Assembly: GCA_903840415.1 (NCBI GenBank)
Contig: CAIMFY010000122.1
Span: 1-64,000, forward strand
Direction: 5' to 3'
Length of the DNA stretch: 64,000 bases
From: an uncultured Opitutia bacterium
Lineage (GTDB): Bacteria; Verrucomicrobiota; Verrucomicrobiia; Opitutales; Opitutaceae
The notes beneath the pieces are model-generated. The model did no database searches. It saw only the letters and a list, made by a program, of their open reading frames with translations, and had not been told where the DNA came from. Both the position numbers and the translations under genes were made by a program. This document shows, piece after piece, positions 52,573 through 62,343 of this stretch. How positions within the stretch are numbered: the stretch's first letter is position 1; every line of letters starts with the position of its first letter.

Positions 52573-54006
52573 ATGGAGACCGGTCTCATTACCCCGTCGT
52601 CCGAGCTAAAACGCTCGCCAACGCTCGCGCACTCGTTGCTCGCGATCGTCGGGACGGCGTTGCTGATCTGCGTGGGCTTCGGCGTGTTTAAGGTGAAGGT
52701 CGAGGTCCTGCTAATCGTCGCGACCGCGCTCGTCGGATTGCTGGCACGGTGGCTCGGGCTTTCATGGAAGGAGATGCAGGTGGGATTGCTCCAGAGCATC
52801 CACAAAGGCATGCCTGCACTGCTCATCGTGATCGTGGTCGGCGCGCTCGTGGGGAGTTGGCTCGCGGCGGGGACGATTCCGATGATCACCTTTTATGGGC
52901 TCGGACTGATTTCGCCGGGAATGTTTCTAGTCACGGCGGCGATTGTCGCAGGACTCGTTTCGACGTTGACTGGCACAGGTTACGGCACGATTGGCACGAT
53001 CGGCGTGGCGTTTATGGGCATCGCGCACGGGCTTGGCATCGCGGCGGGGCCAGCGGCGGGGGCGCTCGTGGCGGGGGCGTATCTCGGTGACAAGATTTCT
53101 CCTTTCGCGGGCAACGCCAACTTCGCAGTCGGCGTGGCCCGCGTGAACATCTACGATCACATCCGCCATTGTTTGTGGACGACGGTGCCTGCGTTTGGAC
53201 TGGGCTTGATCGTTTATGCGTTTGCGGGCGGGCACGTGGCGGCCGGCGGCCCCGACTCGCTGGCGGCGAGTGACGAAGTGCGGGCGGCACTCGCAAAAAA
53301 TTTCGTGTTCAGTCCTTGGTTGCTACTGCCGGTCGTGCTCACGTTGTGGCTCGCGGCGGGCAATCGCCCAGTGCTGCCAGGCATGCTGCTGTCGATCGTG
53401 ATCGCGACGGCACTGGCGGTGTTCGTGCAGCATCGGCCGCTGCTCGACGCACTCAACGTCCTCGTCACCGGCCCGGAAATCCATACCGGCCATCCGCTCG
53501 TCGACAAGTTGCTCGCCCAAGGTGGCATGGATCGGATGATGCATGTGACGCTGGTTGCGCTGTGTGCGTTTGGATTCAGCGGGCTCCTCCAGAAGGCGGG
53601 TTTGCTCGAGCCGGTGGTCGTGCGGTTATTTAAATTCACGACGACGCCCGGTCGCCTCGTGGGCGCGACGGCGGTCAGTTGCCTCGTCGTCGAACTCATG
53701 ACGGGTGCGGCCTACGTGACGATTTTGCTACCGGCGGAATTGTTCGGTCCGGCCTACCGCAAGCTCGGCTTGGCGGGCAAGAACATGACCCGTGTGATCG
53801 GCGATTGCGGTATTGTGGGTGTGCCGCTGATCCCCTGGAGCATCGCGGGTGCATTCATGAGCGGCACACTCGGAGTGCCGGTGATGGCCTACGCGCCTTG
53901 GGCGATTTTTTGCTACGCGGGAATTTTCTTCACACTCATCGCCGGCTTTACGGGCTTCACGATGGCACAGCGGAAAAACGACGATGAAACCCAGCCAGGA
54001 AGCTAA
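52573..54006 (+). CDS. Na+/H+ antiporter, NhaC family
   Basis: The 477-residue antiporter has about eleven to twelve membrane helices. NhaC features include STLTGTGYGTIGTIGVAFMG, GAYLGDKISPFAGNANFAV and MTGAAYVTILLPAELFGPAY. It exchanges Na+ for H+, or a substrate, across the inner membrane. In operons with amino-acid or peptide enzymes NhaC-like proteins may move organic acids. It starts the operon with the isoaspartyl peptidase 4 bp downstream. Confidence 0.9.
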   Translation: METGLITPSSELKRSPTLAHSLLAIVGTALLICVGFGVFKVKVEVLLIVATALVGLLARWLGLSWKEMQVGLLQSIHKGMPALLIVIVVGALVGSWLAAGTIPMITFYGLGLISPGMFLVTAAIVAGLVSTLTGTGYGTIGTIGVAFMGIAHGLGIAAGPAAGALVAGAYLGDKISPFAGNANFAVGVARVNIYDHIRHCLWTTVPAFGLGLIVYAFAGGHVAAGGPDSLAASDEVRAALAKNFVFSPWLLLPVVLTLWLAAGNRPVLPGMLLSIVIATALAVFVQHRPLLDALNVLVTGPEIHTGHPLVDKLLAQGGMDRMMHVTLVALCAFGFSGLLQKAGLLEPVVVRLFKFTTTPGRLVGATAVSCLVVELMTGAAYVTILLPAELFGPAYRKLGLAGKNMTRVIGDCGIVGVPLIPWSIAGAFMSGTLGVPVMAYAPWAIFCYAGIFFTLIAGFTGFTMAQRKNDDETQPGS

Positions 54007-54009
54007 CCC

Positions 54010-54963
54010 ATGACGACCATCGCGATTCATGGCGGAGCCGGGGCGTTGCCGCGCAGCGAAATGACGACGGAACGGGCGGCGGAATTTCACGCAGCGTTGC
54101 GCGCGGCATTGCTGGCAGGCCAGCGTGCGCTGCTGGGTGGCGGTGCGAGTCTCGCCGCGGTCGAGGCGGCGGTGGTGGCGATGGAGGACTGCCTGTTTTT
54201 CAACGCCGGTCGCGGTTCGTCGTTCAACCGCGAAGGGCGCATCGAAATGGAAGCGTCCATCATGGAAGGCGCGAACCGCCGCGCTGGGACGGCGACCTTG
54301 CTGCGCCGCGTGCGCAATCCCGTGCAACTGGCGCGTGCGATTATGGAAGGGACTCCGCACGTCATGCTCGGTGGTGAAGCCGCGGAGCGGTTTGCAGTGG
54401 CGCAGGGATTGAGACTTGAGCCAGAGGAATATTTTTTCACGCCTTATCGCTGGGATGCCATGCTCAAGCTCCGCGGCACCGACACGACGGCGCTCTCTGA
54501 AGATGTTGTGGTGCCGGTGGCGGTGAATCCTGCGGCCATGGGCACGGTTGGTGCAGTCGCGCTCGACGCCACCGGCCACCTCGCGGCGGCGACATCGTCA
54601 GGCGGCACGACGAATAAATATTCCGGGCGCATCGGCCAGGCGTGCATCGTCGGCGCCGGCGTCTACGCGAACGACACCACGTGCGCGGTCTCGTGCACAG
54701 GCCAGGGCGAGGCATTCATGCGCGGGGTTACGGCCTATGATGTGTCGGCGATGATGGAATATCGCGGTCTCGATTTGGCCCGCGCGGCGGAAATCGCCGT
54801 CCGGGAGCGACTGCCCGGTCGCGGTGGACTGATCGCCATTGATGCGCGCGGCAATGTCGCGCTGCCTTTCAACACCGAGGGCATGTATCGCGGCTGGATT
54901 GATGTCGCCGGAAATATTTTCACTGCGATCTACGACACGGTGCAGTCGTCACCCGCCGTATGA
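54010..54963 (+). CDS. iaaA: Isoaspartyl peptidase / L-asparaginase (Ntn hydrolase)
   Basis: The 317-residue enzyme of the plant-type asparaginase family has the N-terminal IHGGAG motif, and NAGRGSSFNREGRIEMEASIM forms the substrate region. The autocleavage and catalytic Thr is T179 in MGTVGAVALD, followed by SSGGTTNKYSGRIG. It splits beta-aspartyl dipeptides and asparagine. It overlaps the next gene by 4 bp. Confidence 0.93.
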   Translation: MTTIAIHGGAGALPRSEMTTERAAEFHAALRAALLAGQRALLGGGASLAAVEAAVVAMEDCLFFNAGRGSSFNREGRIEMEASIMEGANRRAGTATLLRRVRNPVQLARAIMEGTPHVMLGGEAAERFAVAQGLRLEPEEYFFTPYRWDAMLKLRGTDTTALSEDVVVPVAVNPAAMGTVGAVALDATGHLAAATSSGGTTNKYSGRIGQACIVGAGVYANDTTCAVSCTGQGEAFMRGVTAYDVSAMMEYRGLDLARAAEIAVRERLPGRGGLIAIDARGNVALPFNTEGMYRGWIDVAGNIFTAIYDTVQSSPAV

Positions 54964-55853
54964 GCTTCCCGATCAAAGCACTGCTGGGTCTTGCCGCGAC
55001 GGCGTTTGCGCTCGGTTTGCGGCCACTTGACGCCGCTGCTGCACCGGCCCAATCCCCGGTCCTCGCAGTCCACGAGCGTTTCGATTTTGTTCAGGCCGGC
55101 CGACACGTCACGGTCTGGTTCTACGCGCCTCCTGGCATGACGCCGCAGACGCCAGTCGTAATCGTGATGCACGGCGTGGCGCGCGACGGTGAGCGGTATC
55201 TCGCGGACTGGATTCCGCAGGCGCAGGCGCGCGGTTTCCTACTCGTCGTGCCGGAATTTTCCAAAGAGCAGTTTCCCGCTGAGGCAGGCTATATCTACGG
55301 CAACACGGTCGACAAAACGGGCCGCGCCCTCCCGCGCGAGCAATGGTCGTTCAGCGTGATCGAGCCGGTCTTCGATGCGGTGAAGGCGCGCACTGGCAAC
55401 CGCACCGATCGCTACCGTCTCTTCGGTCACTCCGCGGGCGCGCAGTTCGTGCAGCGTTTTATTTATTTCGTGCCAACCGCGCGATTGGAGCGCGTGGTGA
55501 GCGCCAACGCCGGTTGGTATATGCTGCCCGACCTCTCGACGGCGTTTCCCTACGGTCTTAAAAACACGCCCGTGACCGCGGCCGATCTCCGTCATGCGCT
55601 CGCGTTGCCGATGACCGTGCTGCTCGGCACGGCCGATACCGATCCGGTGCTTCATGCGTTGCGCCACACGCCCGAGTCAGATGCCCAGGGCCCGCATCGG
55701 CTCGCACGCGGACAATTTTTCATGGCGCGGGCCGAGGATGCGGCGCGCGCCGGCCATTTCACTTTCGGCTGGCGGCTAGCCTTCGTGCCCGGTGTCGCGC
55801 ACGAGGACAAGGACATGGCGCCGTTCGCCGTCCAAGAACTCTTTCCCAACTGA
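54960..55853 (+). CDS. Exported alpha/beta hydrolase
   Basis: The 297-residue hydrolase has a signal peptide (ALLGLAATAFALGLRPLDAAA), the oxyanion strand VVIVMHGVARDG, the nucleophile elbow GHSAGA, and a late Asp/His region (GTADTD, GVAHEDKDM). It resembles poly(3-hydroxybutyrate) depolymerase/esterase-type enzymes. It probably acts in the periplasm on an ester or peptide-linked substrate taken up by the neighbouring receptor. Coupled to iaaA by ATGA. Confidence 0.85.
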   Translation: MSFPIKALLGLAATAFALGLRPLDAAAAPAQSPVLAVHERFDFVQAGRHVTVWFYAPPGMTPQTPVVIVMHGVARDGERYLADWIPQAQARGFLLVVPEFSKEQFPAEAGYIYGNTVDKTGRALPREQWSFSVIEPVFDAVKARTGNRTDRYRLFGHSAGAQFVQRFIYFVPTARLERVVSANAGWYMLPDLSTAFPYGLKNTPVTAADLRHALALPMTVLLGTADTDPVLHALRHTPESDAQGPHRLARGQFFMARAEDAARAGHFTFGWRLAFVPGVAHEDKDMAPFAVQELFPN

Positions 55854-55902
55854 CCCGACGATCGAACGTAGGATAAACCGCATACTCAAACCCTCACTCA
55901 TT

Positions 55903-58900
55903 ATGATTAAGACCACCCGCACATTGACTACGCTGGCTGCGCTCGCCTGCGCCGCGACGGCCTTCGGGCAAGCTGCCCCCCCTCCGCCAAACACCACCGC
56001 GCCCGACCAGCCGATTCAATTGGAGGCCTTCAACGTCACCGGTTCGAACATCAAGCGCATGGATGTCGAGAAGGTGCTTCCTGTCACGGTCATGGACCTC
56101 ACCACTATCGATGTCCGTGACGCCTCGCAACCCTCCGAATTGCTCACGGCGCTCCCTCAGGTCACCGGACTGCCCGGCAACGAGACCGCCACTCTCGGTG
56201 CGACGGCGCGCGGTGACAACGCCAGCGTCTCGCTGCGCGGCATCGCGTCGAGCAACAGTTTGGTGCTTCTCAACGGCCGCCGCCTCGCCCCGCATCCGAT
56301 CACGCAGACCGAAGCTGGGGTGCCGACACTGTCGACTAACATCAACCAACTCCCGAATCGCGGCCTCTCCAGTGTCGATGTGCTCCGCGATGGCGCTTCC
56401 TCAGTCTACGGCACCGATGCGGTCGCAGGTGTCATTAACTACAACACCGTGAGAAATTTTCGCGGCACGGAAATCTCCACAAGGATTGGCGAGACGAGCT
56501 ACCACGATGGCCAGGAATGGCGCACGACGCTCACGCACGGACTCGAATTCGCCAACGGCAAGGGTCGCGCGATGTTAACCGCTGACTACTACCATCGCGC
56601 TGCGATGCAAGGGCGCGATCGCAGTTTTACGGCTGAAGCCGACCACAGTTACCTCGCGCCGGCGCCGTGGAATGTCTCGACCAACACGACCTTCAACGCT
56701 CGTTCCGCCACCACCGAATACGGCAACTACACCCTCGGCACTGTCACCGCTACTGATCAATACGGAGCGGTTTCCGGCTTCACCGGCGCGCGCCCCGCGG
56801 GCGTGCCGACCACGATGGCGGCGACCACTGGCATCTTTGTGCTTCAGCCCAATGGCACCGGTGGAGTCGTCTTCGGCACCGCTGCGCCGAGCCGCGCTGG
56901 CGTGACGCACGACTACTACTGGAACAACAATGTCTATCGCGTCATCCAACCGGAGTCCGGACGGACCAACGTGTTTTCGAGCGCCGAATACGATCTCACC
57001 GACAAGATCACAGCCTTCGTCGACGCCAGCCTCTACCGCGCGAATTCCGTCACCTATCGTGAAATGGACGGCATCACGCAGAGCACGGACGGATATGTCA
57101 TCGTGCCGGTCACGAATCCCTTCAATCCGTTTGGCAACCGCTTCTGGTCCACGACGGGTGCACCCAACACCGATGGCACGCCGCGCCTCACCGGCACGCC
57201 CTCGGCCGTCTCCATCACGAACAAACGCCTCACTGATCTGCCGCTGCGCACCGACTATGTTGACGACTCGGTTTATCGCGGGGTCGTTGGGCTCCGTGGC
57301 AAACTTTTCAAAACGTGGTCGTGGGAAAGTGCGCTGCTCTACTCCGCCGCCCGCGTGATTGAGAATGAAGAAGGGCCGTCGCGAAAGAGCCTGATTATCG
57401 CCGCGATCAACCAGACCGATCCCACGAAGGCGTTTAATCCCTTCACGCGCTCCTTTGCCGTGCAGAACGGCGCGCTGGTCGTCACCGGTCCCTACGTGAA
57501 TCCCACGAGCGTCACATCGACGTTTGACTCGAGTTTCATTCGCAGCGGCATCACGAAGCTCGGCAGCGGAGACTTCCGCGCGAGCGGCGAAGTGCTTTCC
57601 CTGTGGGGCGGCAACGCTATCGGTGGCGCGTTCGGCGGGGAGTTCCGCTATGAAGGTTACGATGATTATCGTCCTCCCTATGCCGGCCTTAACCCCGCCA
57701 GCTCCGGACTCGATCCGGCTTCGAATGATTTTCTCGGTTTCTCGCCCAACTCCGACACCCACGGCAACCGCCATGTCGCGGCCCTTTACGTCGAAACCGT
57801 AGTGCCGCTCGTCGGCAAGGAGTTTAAGCTGCCCCTCGTGCAATCGCTCGAACTCACCGCGTCGGCACGTTATGAAAGCTACACCGACTTCGGCGGCACC
57901 ACGAAACCGAAATACGGCATCAATTGGAAACCCGCCTCGTGGATTATGGTGCGTGGATCTTACAATCAGGGCTTTCACGCTCCCAACCTTGCGCAACTCT
58001 TCACCGGCACGCTCATCCGCACCGTCACTGGCAGCACCGACACTTACCGCAGCACGGTCACCGGTCTGATCACCGACGGCTCGTCCAACCGTCGCAGTAT
58101 CGCCTCCGGCAATCGTAACCTCAAACCCGAGGATTCTACCGGCAAATCCGGCGGCGTTGTCATCGAAGTCCCGCATGTCAAAGGTCTGTCCGTCTCCGTC
58201 GATTACTGGGAGATCACCCAGAAAAACCTGATCGCCTCCGGTGGCGGTGTTCCTGACGACACCGCCGCACTGCTCGCTGCCACGCAGGCGGCCCTCGCTG
58301 CTGGCCAGAGCATCAACTCGATCAACCTCGGCTCCGGCACTGCGAACTATCAGGGCGATCCTTCCGTCCAGCGCCTTCCCGTCACGCAAGCCGACATCGA
58401 CGCGTTCGCGGCCTACAACGCCAAACAGGTGCCCGGCAATCAGCGCGCGGTTGTCGGTGGCATCGCTTATCTGCTCACCAGTTATTTCAACAAGGCCGAG
58501 CAGTTCACGAATGGCTTCGACTTTAACATCACCTATCGTTTCCCGCAGTTTGTGCTGGGTCAGTTTACGCTTAGCACCGATTGGACCTACCTGAACGACT
58601 TCCACGCCTACACCGCCGCTGGTGCATCGCGCACCGATTACCGCAACGGCAACAGCGCCAATGTCGGTGGGGCCCTACCCATCTGGCGCGGTTCGACGAA
58701 CCTCACCTGGCGCCGTAAGCAATGGAGTGCCGGCGTTGGCCATTACTACATCGGTCATTACACCGACGTGAACGCCACGACGACGCAAGCCACGTGGGAT
58801 TCGCTCGGCGATCCGAGTTACATCATGCCCGTCTTCACGAACGGCGCCTACTCCTACCGCTACGTCGTGCACGATTCGAATGCCTACAATGCGTTCGTAG

Positions 58901-59079
58901 TTTACCGCCTATCCGCGCAAAATCGTTGGCTCAAGAATCTCGAACTCCGCGTCGGCGTGAACAATATCTTCAACCTGACACCGCCGCTTTCCGCCGATTC
59001 GCGCGGCTACGATGTCAGCCTCTACAACACGATCGCCCGCGGTCGCACCTTCTCGCTGCAAGCGACGAAAAAACTGTAG
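55903..59079 (+). CDS. TonB-dependent outer membrane receptor
   Basis: The 1058-residue receptor has a signal peptide ending near TAFGQ, then the N-terminal sequence LEAFNVTGSNIKRMDVEKVL, a plug domain (NASVSLRGIASSNSLVLLNG, DGASSVYGTDAVAGVINY) and a 22-strand barrel ending in an aromatic-rich strand (SLQATKKL). It should import a large or scarce substrate driven by TonB. Position after peptide-degrading genes suggests a peptide or conjugate as cargo. The frame upstream of the ATG at 55903 overlaps the hydrolase and is discarded. Confidence 0.92.
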   Translation: MIKTTRTLTTLAALACAATAFGQAAPPPPNTTAPDQPIQLEAFNVTGSNIKRMDVEKVLPVTVMDLTTIDVRDASQPSELLTALPQVTGLPGNETATLGATARGDNASVSLRGIASSNSLVLLNGRRLAPHPITQTEAGVPTLSTNINQLPNRGLSSVDVLRDGASSVYGTDAVAGVINYNTVRNFRGTEISTRIGETSYHDGQEWRTTLTHGLEFANGKGRAMLTADYYHRAAMQGRDRSFTAEADHSYLAPAPWNVSTNTTFNARSATTEYGNYTLGTVTATDQYGAVSGFTGARPAGVPTTMAATTGIFVLQPNGTGGVVFGTAAPSRAGVTHDYYWNNNVYRVIQPESGRTNVFSSAEYDLTDKITAFVDASLYRANSVTYREMDGITQSTDGYVIVPVTNPFNPFGNRFWSTTGAPNTDGTPRLTGTPSAVSITNKRLTDLPLRTDYVDDSVYRGVVGLRGKLFKTWSWESALLYSAARVIENEEGPSRKSLIIAAINQTDPTKAFNPFTRSFAVQNGALVVTGPYVNPTSVTSTFDSSFIRSGITKLGSGDFRASGEVLSLWGGNAIGGAFGGEFRYEGYDDYRPPYAGLNPASSGLDPASNDFLGFSPNSDTHGNRHVAALYVETVVPLVGKEFKLPLVQSLELTASARYESYTDFGGTTKPKYGINWKPASWIMVRGSYNQGFHAPNLAQLFTGTLIRTVTGSTDTYRSTVTGLITDGSSNRRSIASGNRNLKPEDSTGKSGGVVIEVPHVKGLSVSVDYWEITQKNLIASGGGVPDDTAALLAATQAALAAGQSINSINLGSGTANYQGDPSVQRLPVTQADIDAFAAYNAKQVPGNQRAVVGGIAYLLTSYFNKAEQFTNGFDFNITYRFPQFVLGQFTLSTDWTYLNDFHAYTAAGASRTDYRNGNSANVGGALPIWRGSTNLTWRRKQWSAGVGHYYIGHYTDVNATTTQATWDSLGDPSYIMPVFTNGAYSYRYVVHDSNAYNAFVVYRLSAQNRWLKNLELRVGVNNIFNLTPPLSADSRGYDVSLYNTIARGRTFSLQATKKL

Positions 59080-59103
59080 TCGTCATCCTATCGTCCAGCG
59101 CGC

Positions 59104-59146
59104 AGTCCGGCCATCAGCCACCCCATGATGGCCGGACTTATCTTTT
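59104..59146 (+). terminator. Terminator after the TonB-dependent receptor
   Basis: A 13-bp perfect stem (59104-59116 with 59126-59138, 9-nt loop) is followed by tatctttt. It separates the receptor from the downstream hydrolase genes. Confidence 0.88.
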
Positions 59147-59185
59147 GCGCCCCTGACTCCGCCTCCTGATCACGCCGGATCTTTC

Positions 59186-61162
59186 ATGAACCAACCACCC
59201 GCTGCCAATGGCTCACCCAGCGAACAGGGCCACGGTCGACCGTTGCGTCTGATCGGCCTATCGCTGGTCCTGATTCTCCTCGGTAACATTGGCGCTTACC
59301 TCGTTAAAACCGGCGGCGGCAAGATTGATATTACCGGAATAAAGCTGCCGACGGAAAACGGCCAGTGGATCACCGCCGATTTGTTCCGGCCCAAGAATGC
59401 CACGGCGAAGAATCCCGTGCCGATCGTGGTGGTGTGCCCGGGTTTTGAGCGCAGCAAGGAAACGCTCGACAGCTACTCCATCGAACTCGCGCGCCGCGGC
59501 ATGGCCGTGATCACGATCGATCCGTATAACCAAGGTGCCTCGAGTTCGACCCAGGAGAGGCGCTCCGCCTCGATCGAAGGCTACGGTGTGGTGCCGATGA
59601 TCGAGTATATCTTCGACACGCCGAATCTGAACTTCGTCGACAAGACACGCATCGGCGCCACTGGGTATTCCGCCGGCGGCAACGCCGTGCTGCAGTCGGC
59701 GGCGGTCTTCGGCGGGCGCCAGGGCCGCGCGCCGCGCCGGACGCCAGCCAAGGAGGCCGGCAGCGCCCGCGCCGCTGGCACAGCCGATCGCACCGCTCCG
59801 GCAGCCGCGAGCAAGTTGGCGGCCGTGTTCGTTGGTGGCTACGTTTTGACGATGACCGATGCCGTCCTCGCCACCGTCAACTCGAACGTCGGCATGGACT
59901 ACGCGCGCCACGACGAGGGCTCCTATCGAAACGAGCGTGGCGACGCCGACATGCGCCATGCACCCGAAGCGTTGCGGCTCGTGAATTCGGTCCTCGAAAA
60001 AGATCAGCAGGTTGCTGAGGTGGAGGTCGGCAAGGTCTACGGCGATTGCGCCAAGCGGACGATGCGCGTCGTCTACAACACTCCGGGTAATATCCATCCG
60101 TTGCTGCCGTATGATTCGCGCTCGATCGCGCACATGGTCGGCTTCTTCGCCACGGTCTTTGGTTTGCAGCCGGCGATCTCGGCGTCGGATCAGACCTGGC
60201 TGTTCAAGGAACTGTTTACGTTGGTGTCACTGGTCGGCGCTCTGTTGATGCTGGTGCCGCTCACGCGTCTCTTGCTGGGCCTACCGGTGTTTCGCGGATT
60301 GGTGCATCCGATTCCGCCTGCACTGCCGCGCCCCGGCCGGCAGGGACAAATCGCGTTCTGGGCGACGTTCGCTTTCAGTGCCGCGCTGGCCTGCTATCTG
60401 TTTGTCCCGATGGCGCGGGCGACGTTCGTCGTGTTCCCCGCCGCGAGTGCCGCCCAACAAACCTGGTGGTTTCCGCAACGCATGAACAATGCCGTCTTGC
60501 TTTGGGCGGTGGCGAACGGATTGGTCGGGTTGATCCTCTTTGTTCTCAACTATCACTTTTTTGGAAAAAAGAACGGCGTCGTGCCGGAGATGCTGGGACT
60601 GCGGACCAGCGTGCGAGAACTGACCGCTACGCTGGGGCTGGCGTTGATCGTATTGGCGGCTTTCTACGGGTTGCTGTTTGCGACCTTTGGTCTGTTTCAC
60701 GTGGATTTTCGGTTCTTCTTCGTCGCGGCGGCGGCCGAGTTTCCAGCCAAGATGCTGCTGGTCGCGTTGGAGTATTTGCCGCTCTTCTTTGTGTTCTATC
60801 TCGCAAATTCCATTCGCGTGAATTCGGCGAGCCGCTTCGCCGGCCAGCGGGAATGGGTGAGCCTGCTCATCATGGGCCTCGGCAATTCCGTGGGCCTGAT
60901 CGCGATCGTGGCAATTCAGTATGGCTGTCTGGCCCGCACCGGCGCCGTGTTTTGGACGGGCACCACGGAGGGAACCGTGGGGCGCCAGGATTGGATCTTT
61001 ATCAATCTCCTCTTCGGGATCATCCCGATGATGTTTCTCCTGCCGTTTTTCAACCGCTGGTTTTTCCGCCTGACCGGCCGGGTCTACCTCGGGCCGATGG
61101 TCACCTGCCTCATTTTCATCATGATGCTGCTGACGGGCACCGTCAGCTATATCCCACTCTGA
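59186..61162 (+). CDS. Membrane-embedded alpha/beta hydrolase
   Basis: The 658-residue protein has an N-terminal membrane helix (LIGLSLVLILLGNIGAYLV) and an alpha/beta hydrolase domain (about 50-310) with PIVVVCPGFERSKE and GYSAGGNAV as nucleophile elbow. A C-terminal membrane region of about seven helices follows (350-658). The domain mix suggests a periplasmic dienelactone-hydrolase-like enzyme anchored to or coupled with a membrane channel. Such fusions are known but uncharacterised. An Ala/Arg-rich insertion (residues 175-210) interrupts the hydrolase fold. Confidence 0.75.
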   Translation: MNQPPAANGSPSEQGHGRPLRLIGLSLVLILLGNIGAYLVKTGGGKIDITGIKLPTENGQWITADLFRPKNATAKNPVPIVVVCPGFERSKETLDSYSIELARRGMAVITIDPYNQGASSSTQERRSASIEGYGVVPMIEYIFDTPNLNFVDKTRIGATGYSAGGNAVLQSAAVFGGRQGRAPRRTPAKEAGSARAAGTADRTAPAAASKLAAVFVGGYVLTMTDAVLATVNSNVGMDYARHDEGSYRNERGDADMRHAPEALRLVNSVLEKDQQVAEVEVGKVYGDCAKRTMRVVYNTPGNIHPLLPYDSRSIAHMVGFFATVFGLQPAISASDQTWLFKELFTLVSLVGALLMLVPLTRLLLGLPVFRGLVHPIPPALPRPGRQGQIAFWATFAFSAALACYLFVPMARATFVVFPAASAAQQTWWFPQRMNNAVLLWAVANGLVGLILFVLNYHFFGKKNGVVPEMLGLRTSVRELTATLGLALIVLAAFYGLLFATFGLFHVDFRFFFVAAAAEFPAKMLLVALEYLPLFFVFYLANSIRVNSASRFAGQREWVSLLIMGLGNSVGLIAIVAIQYGCLARTGAVFWTGTTEGTVGRQDWIFINLLFGIIPMMFLLPFFNRWFFRLTGRVYLGPMVTCLIFIMMLLTGTVSYIPL

Positions 61163-61239
61163 AGAGCGTCCGGGAGATTCTTTCCGCCGCGTGGAAATTT
61201 GTCCGTGCTCGCCGGGCGCCTCATGACTACGTCTTTCCC

Positions 61240-62334
61240 GTGAAAAAATTTCTCTTCTTCGCGCTGCTTGCGCTCCCCGCGATTTTCGCTGTGCCCGCGA
61301 CCGACAGCCGCTTCGCCGAGGTCGAACGCCTCATGAAGGCTGCGCGGAGGGCGATGCTCATCCCAGGCATGGCCGTTACTGTCGTCGAGCACGACCAGAT
61401 CGCGTGGTCCGGAGCCGATGGTCTCGCCGATCTTGAGCAACAGGTGCTGGCGACTCCGGAGACCGTGTGGCGGATCGCCTCCGTCTCGAAACCCGTCGCC
61501 GCCACGGCGACAATGCAACTGGTTGAGCAGGGCAAAGTAAAACTCGACGAACCGATCTGGACTTACCTGCCGTGGTATCCGCGCAAGGGTGATGCTGTCA
61601 TCACGGTGCGGAATATTCTCACCCACACTTCTGGCATCCGCCACTACGACTACGAGGCCGGCGAAAAGGAGAGCGCCGAATATTTTCCGACGGTCGAAGC
61701 GGGTTCGCATGTCAACGGTGTCGACCGCGAACCGCTGCAGTTCACTCCGGGCACGAAATATCTCTACTCAAGTTATGCCTACCTTCTCCTCGCCGGGATT
61801 GTCGAACGCGCCTCGGGCCTTAGCTACGAGGCGTGGCTCCGCGAAAAAATCTTTGCGCCGGCCGGGATGAAATCCTCGTCGCTCGATCGCAACCGCGAGA
61901 TTGTCGCGCATCGAGCGCGGTTTTACCGCAAGACCGACAGCGGCACCGCGGTCGTCAACGCGCCCTATGTCGACAACAGTTACAAGTGGGCGGCCGGTGG
62001 CGTGCTCGCGACCGCCGACGATTTGGCGCGATTTGCCATGGCGCTCGACACCGGCAAACTCCTCGGGGTCGATACGCTAAAGTTCGTTTACACGGAAAAC
62101 AAACTCACCGACCGCAAGCCGACCGGGTATGGTCTTGGCTGGCACGTCTCGACGGACCAGGACGGCCGGCTCTGGGCGGAGCACAGCGGCGGTGCGACTG
62201 GCGGCGCTGCCTATCTGCTGCGTTGTCCGAGCGAAGGCCTTGCCATCGCGATCCTCTGCAACCTAGAGCGACCGGGCGACCTCAAGAAACTTTCGATGGA
62301 GATGGCCCGCGCCGTGACGAAATCGGCGAAGTAA
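61240..62334 (+). CDS. Serine beta-lactamase-like hydrolase (class C fold)
   Basis: The 364-residue protein has a signal peptide (FLFFALLALPAIFA). The nucleophile motif SVSK (S81, K84) is present. The second motif is YSSY in place of the usual YSNY, and the third is EHSGGATGG. The family includes D-aminopeptidases, esterases and penicillin-binding relatives. In this peptide-related cluster a D-amino peptidase or esterase role is plausible. The start is the GTG at 61240, because it opens directly onto the signal peptide; the frame upstream overlaps the previous gene. Confidence 0.85.
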   Translation: MKKFLFFALLALPAIFAVPATDSRFAEVERLMKAARRAMLIPGMAVTVVEHDQIAWSGADGLADLEQQVLATPETVWRIASVSKPVAATATMQLVEQGKVKLDEPIWTYLPWYPRKGDAVITVRNILTHTSGIRHYDYEAGEKESAEYFPTVEAGSHVNGVDREPLQFTPGTKYLYSSYAYLLLAGIVERASGLSYEAWLREKIFAPAGMKSSSLDRNREIVAHRARFYRKTDSGTAVVNAPYVDNSYKWAAGGVLATADDLARFAMALDTGKLLGVDTLKFVYTENKLTDRKPTGYGLGWHVSTDQDGRLWAEHSGGATGGAAYLLRCPSEGLAIAILCNLERPGDLKKLSMEMARAVTKSAK

Positions 62335-62343
62335 CGCGGATCA

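Noticed and set aside
56575-58605. 676-codon open frame opposite the TonB-dependent receptor
   Set aside because: Antisense shadow with Arg/Gly/Asp bias; the forward frame is a full receptor.
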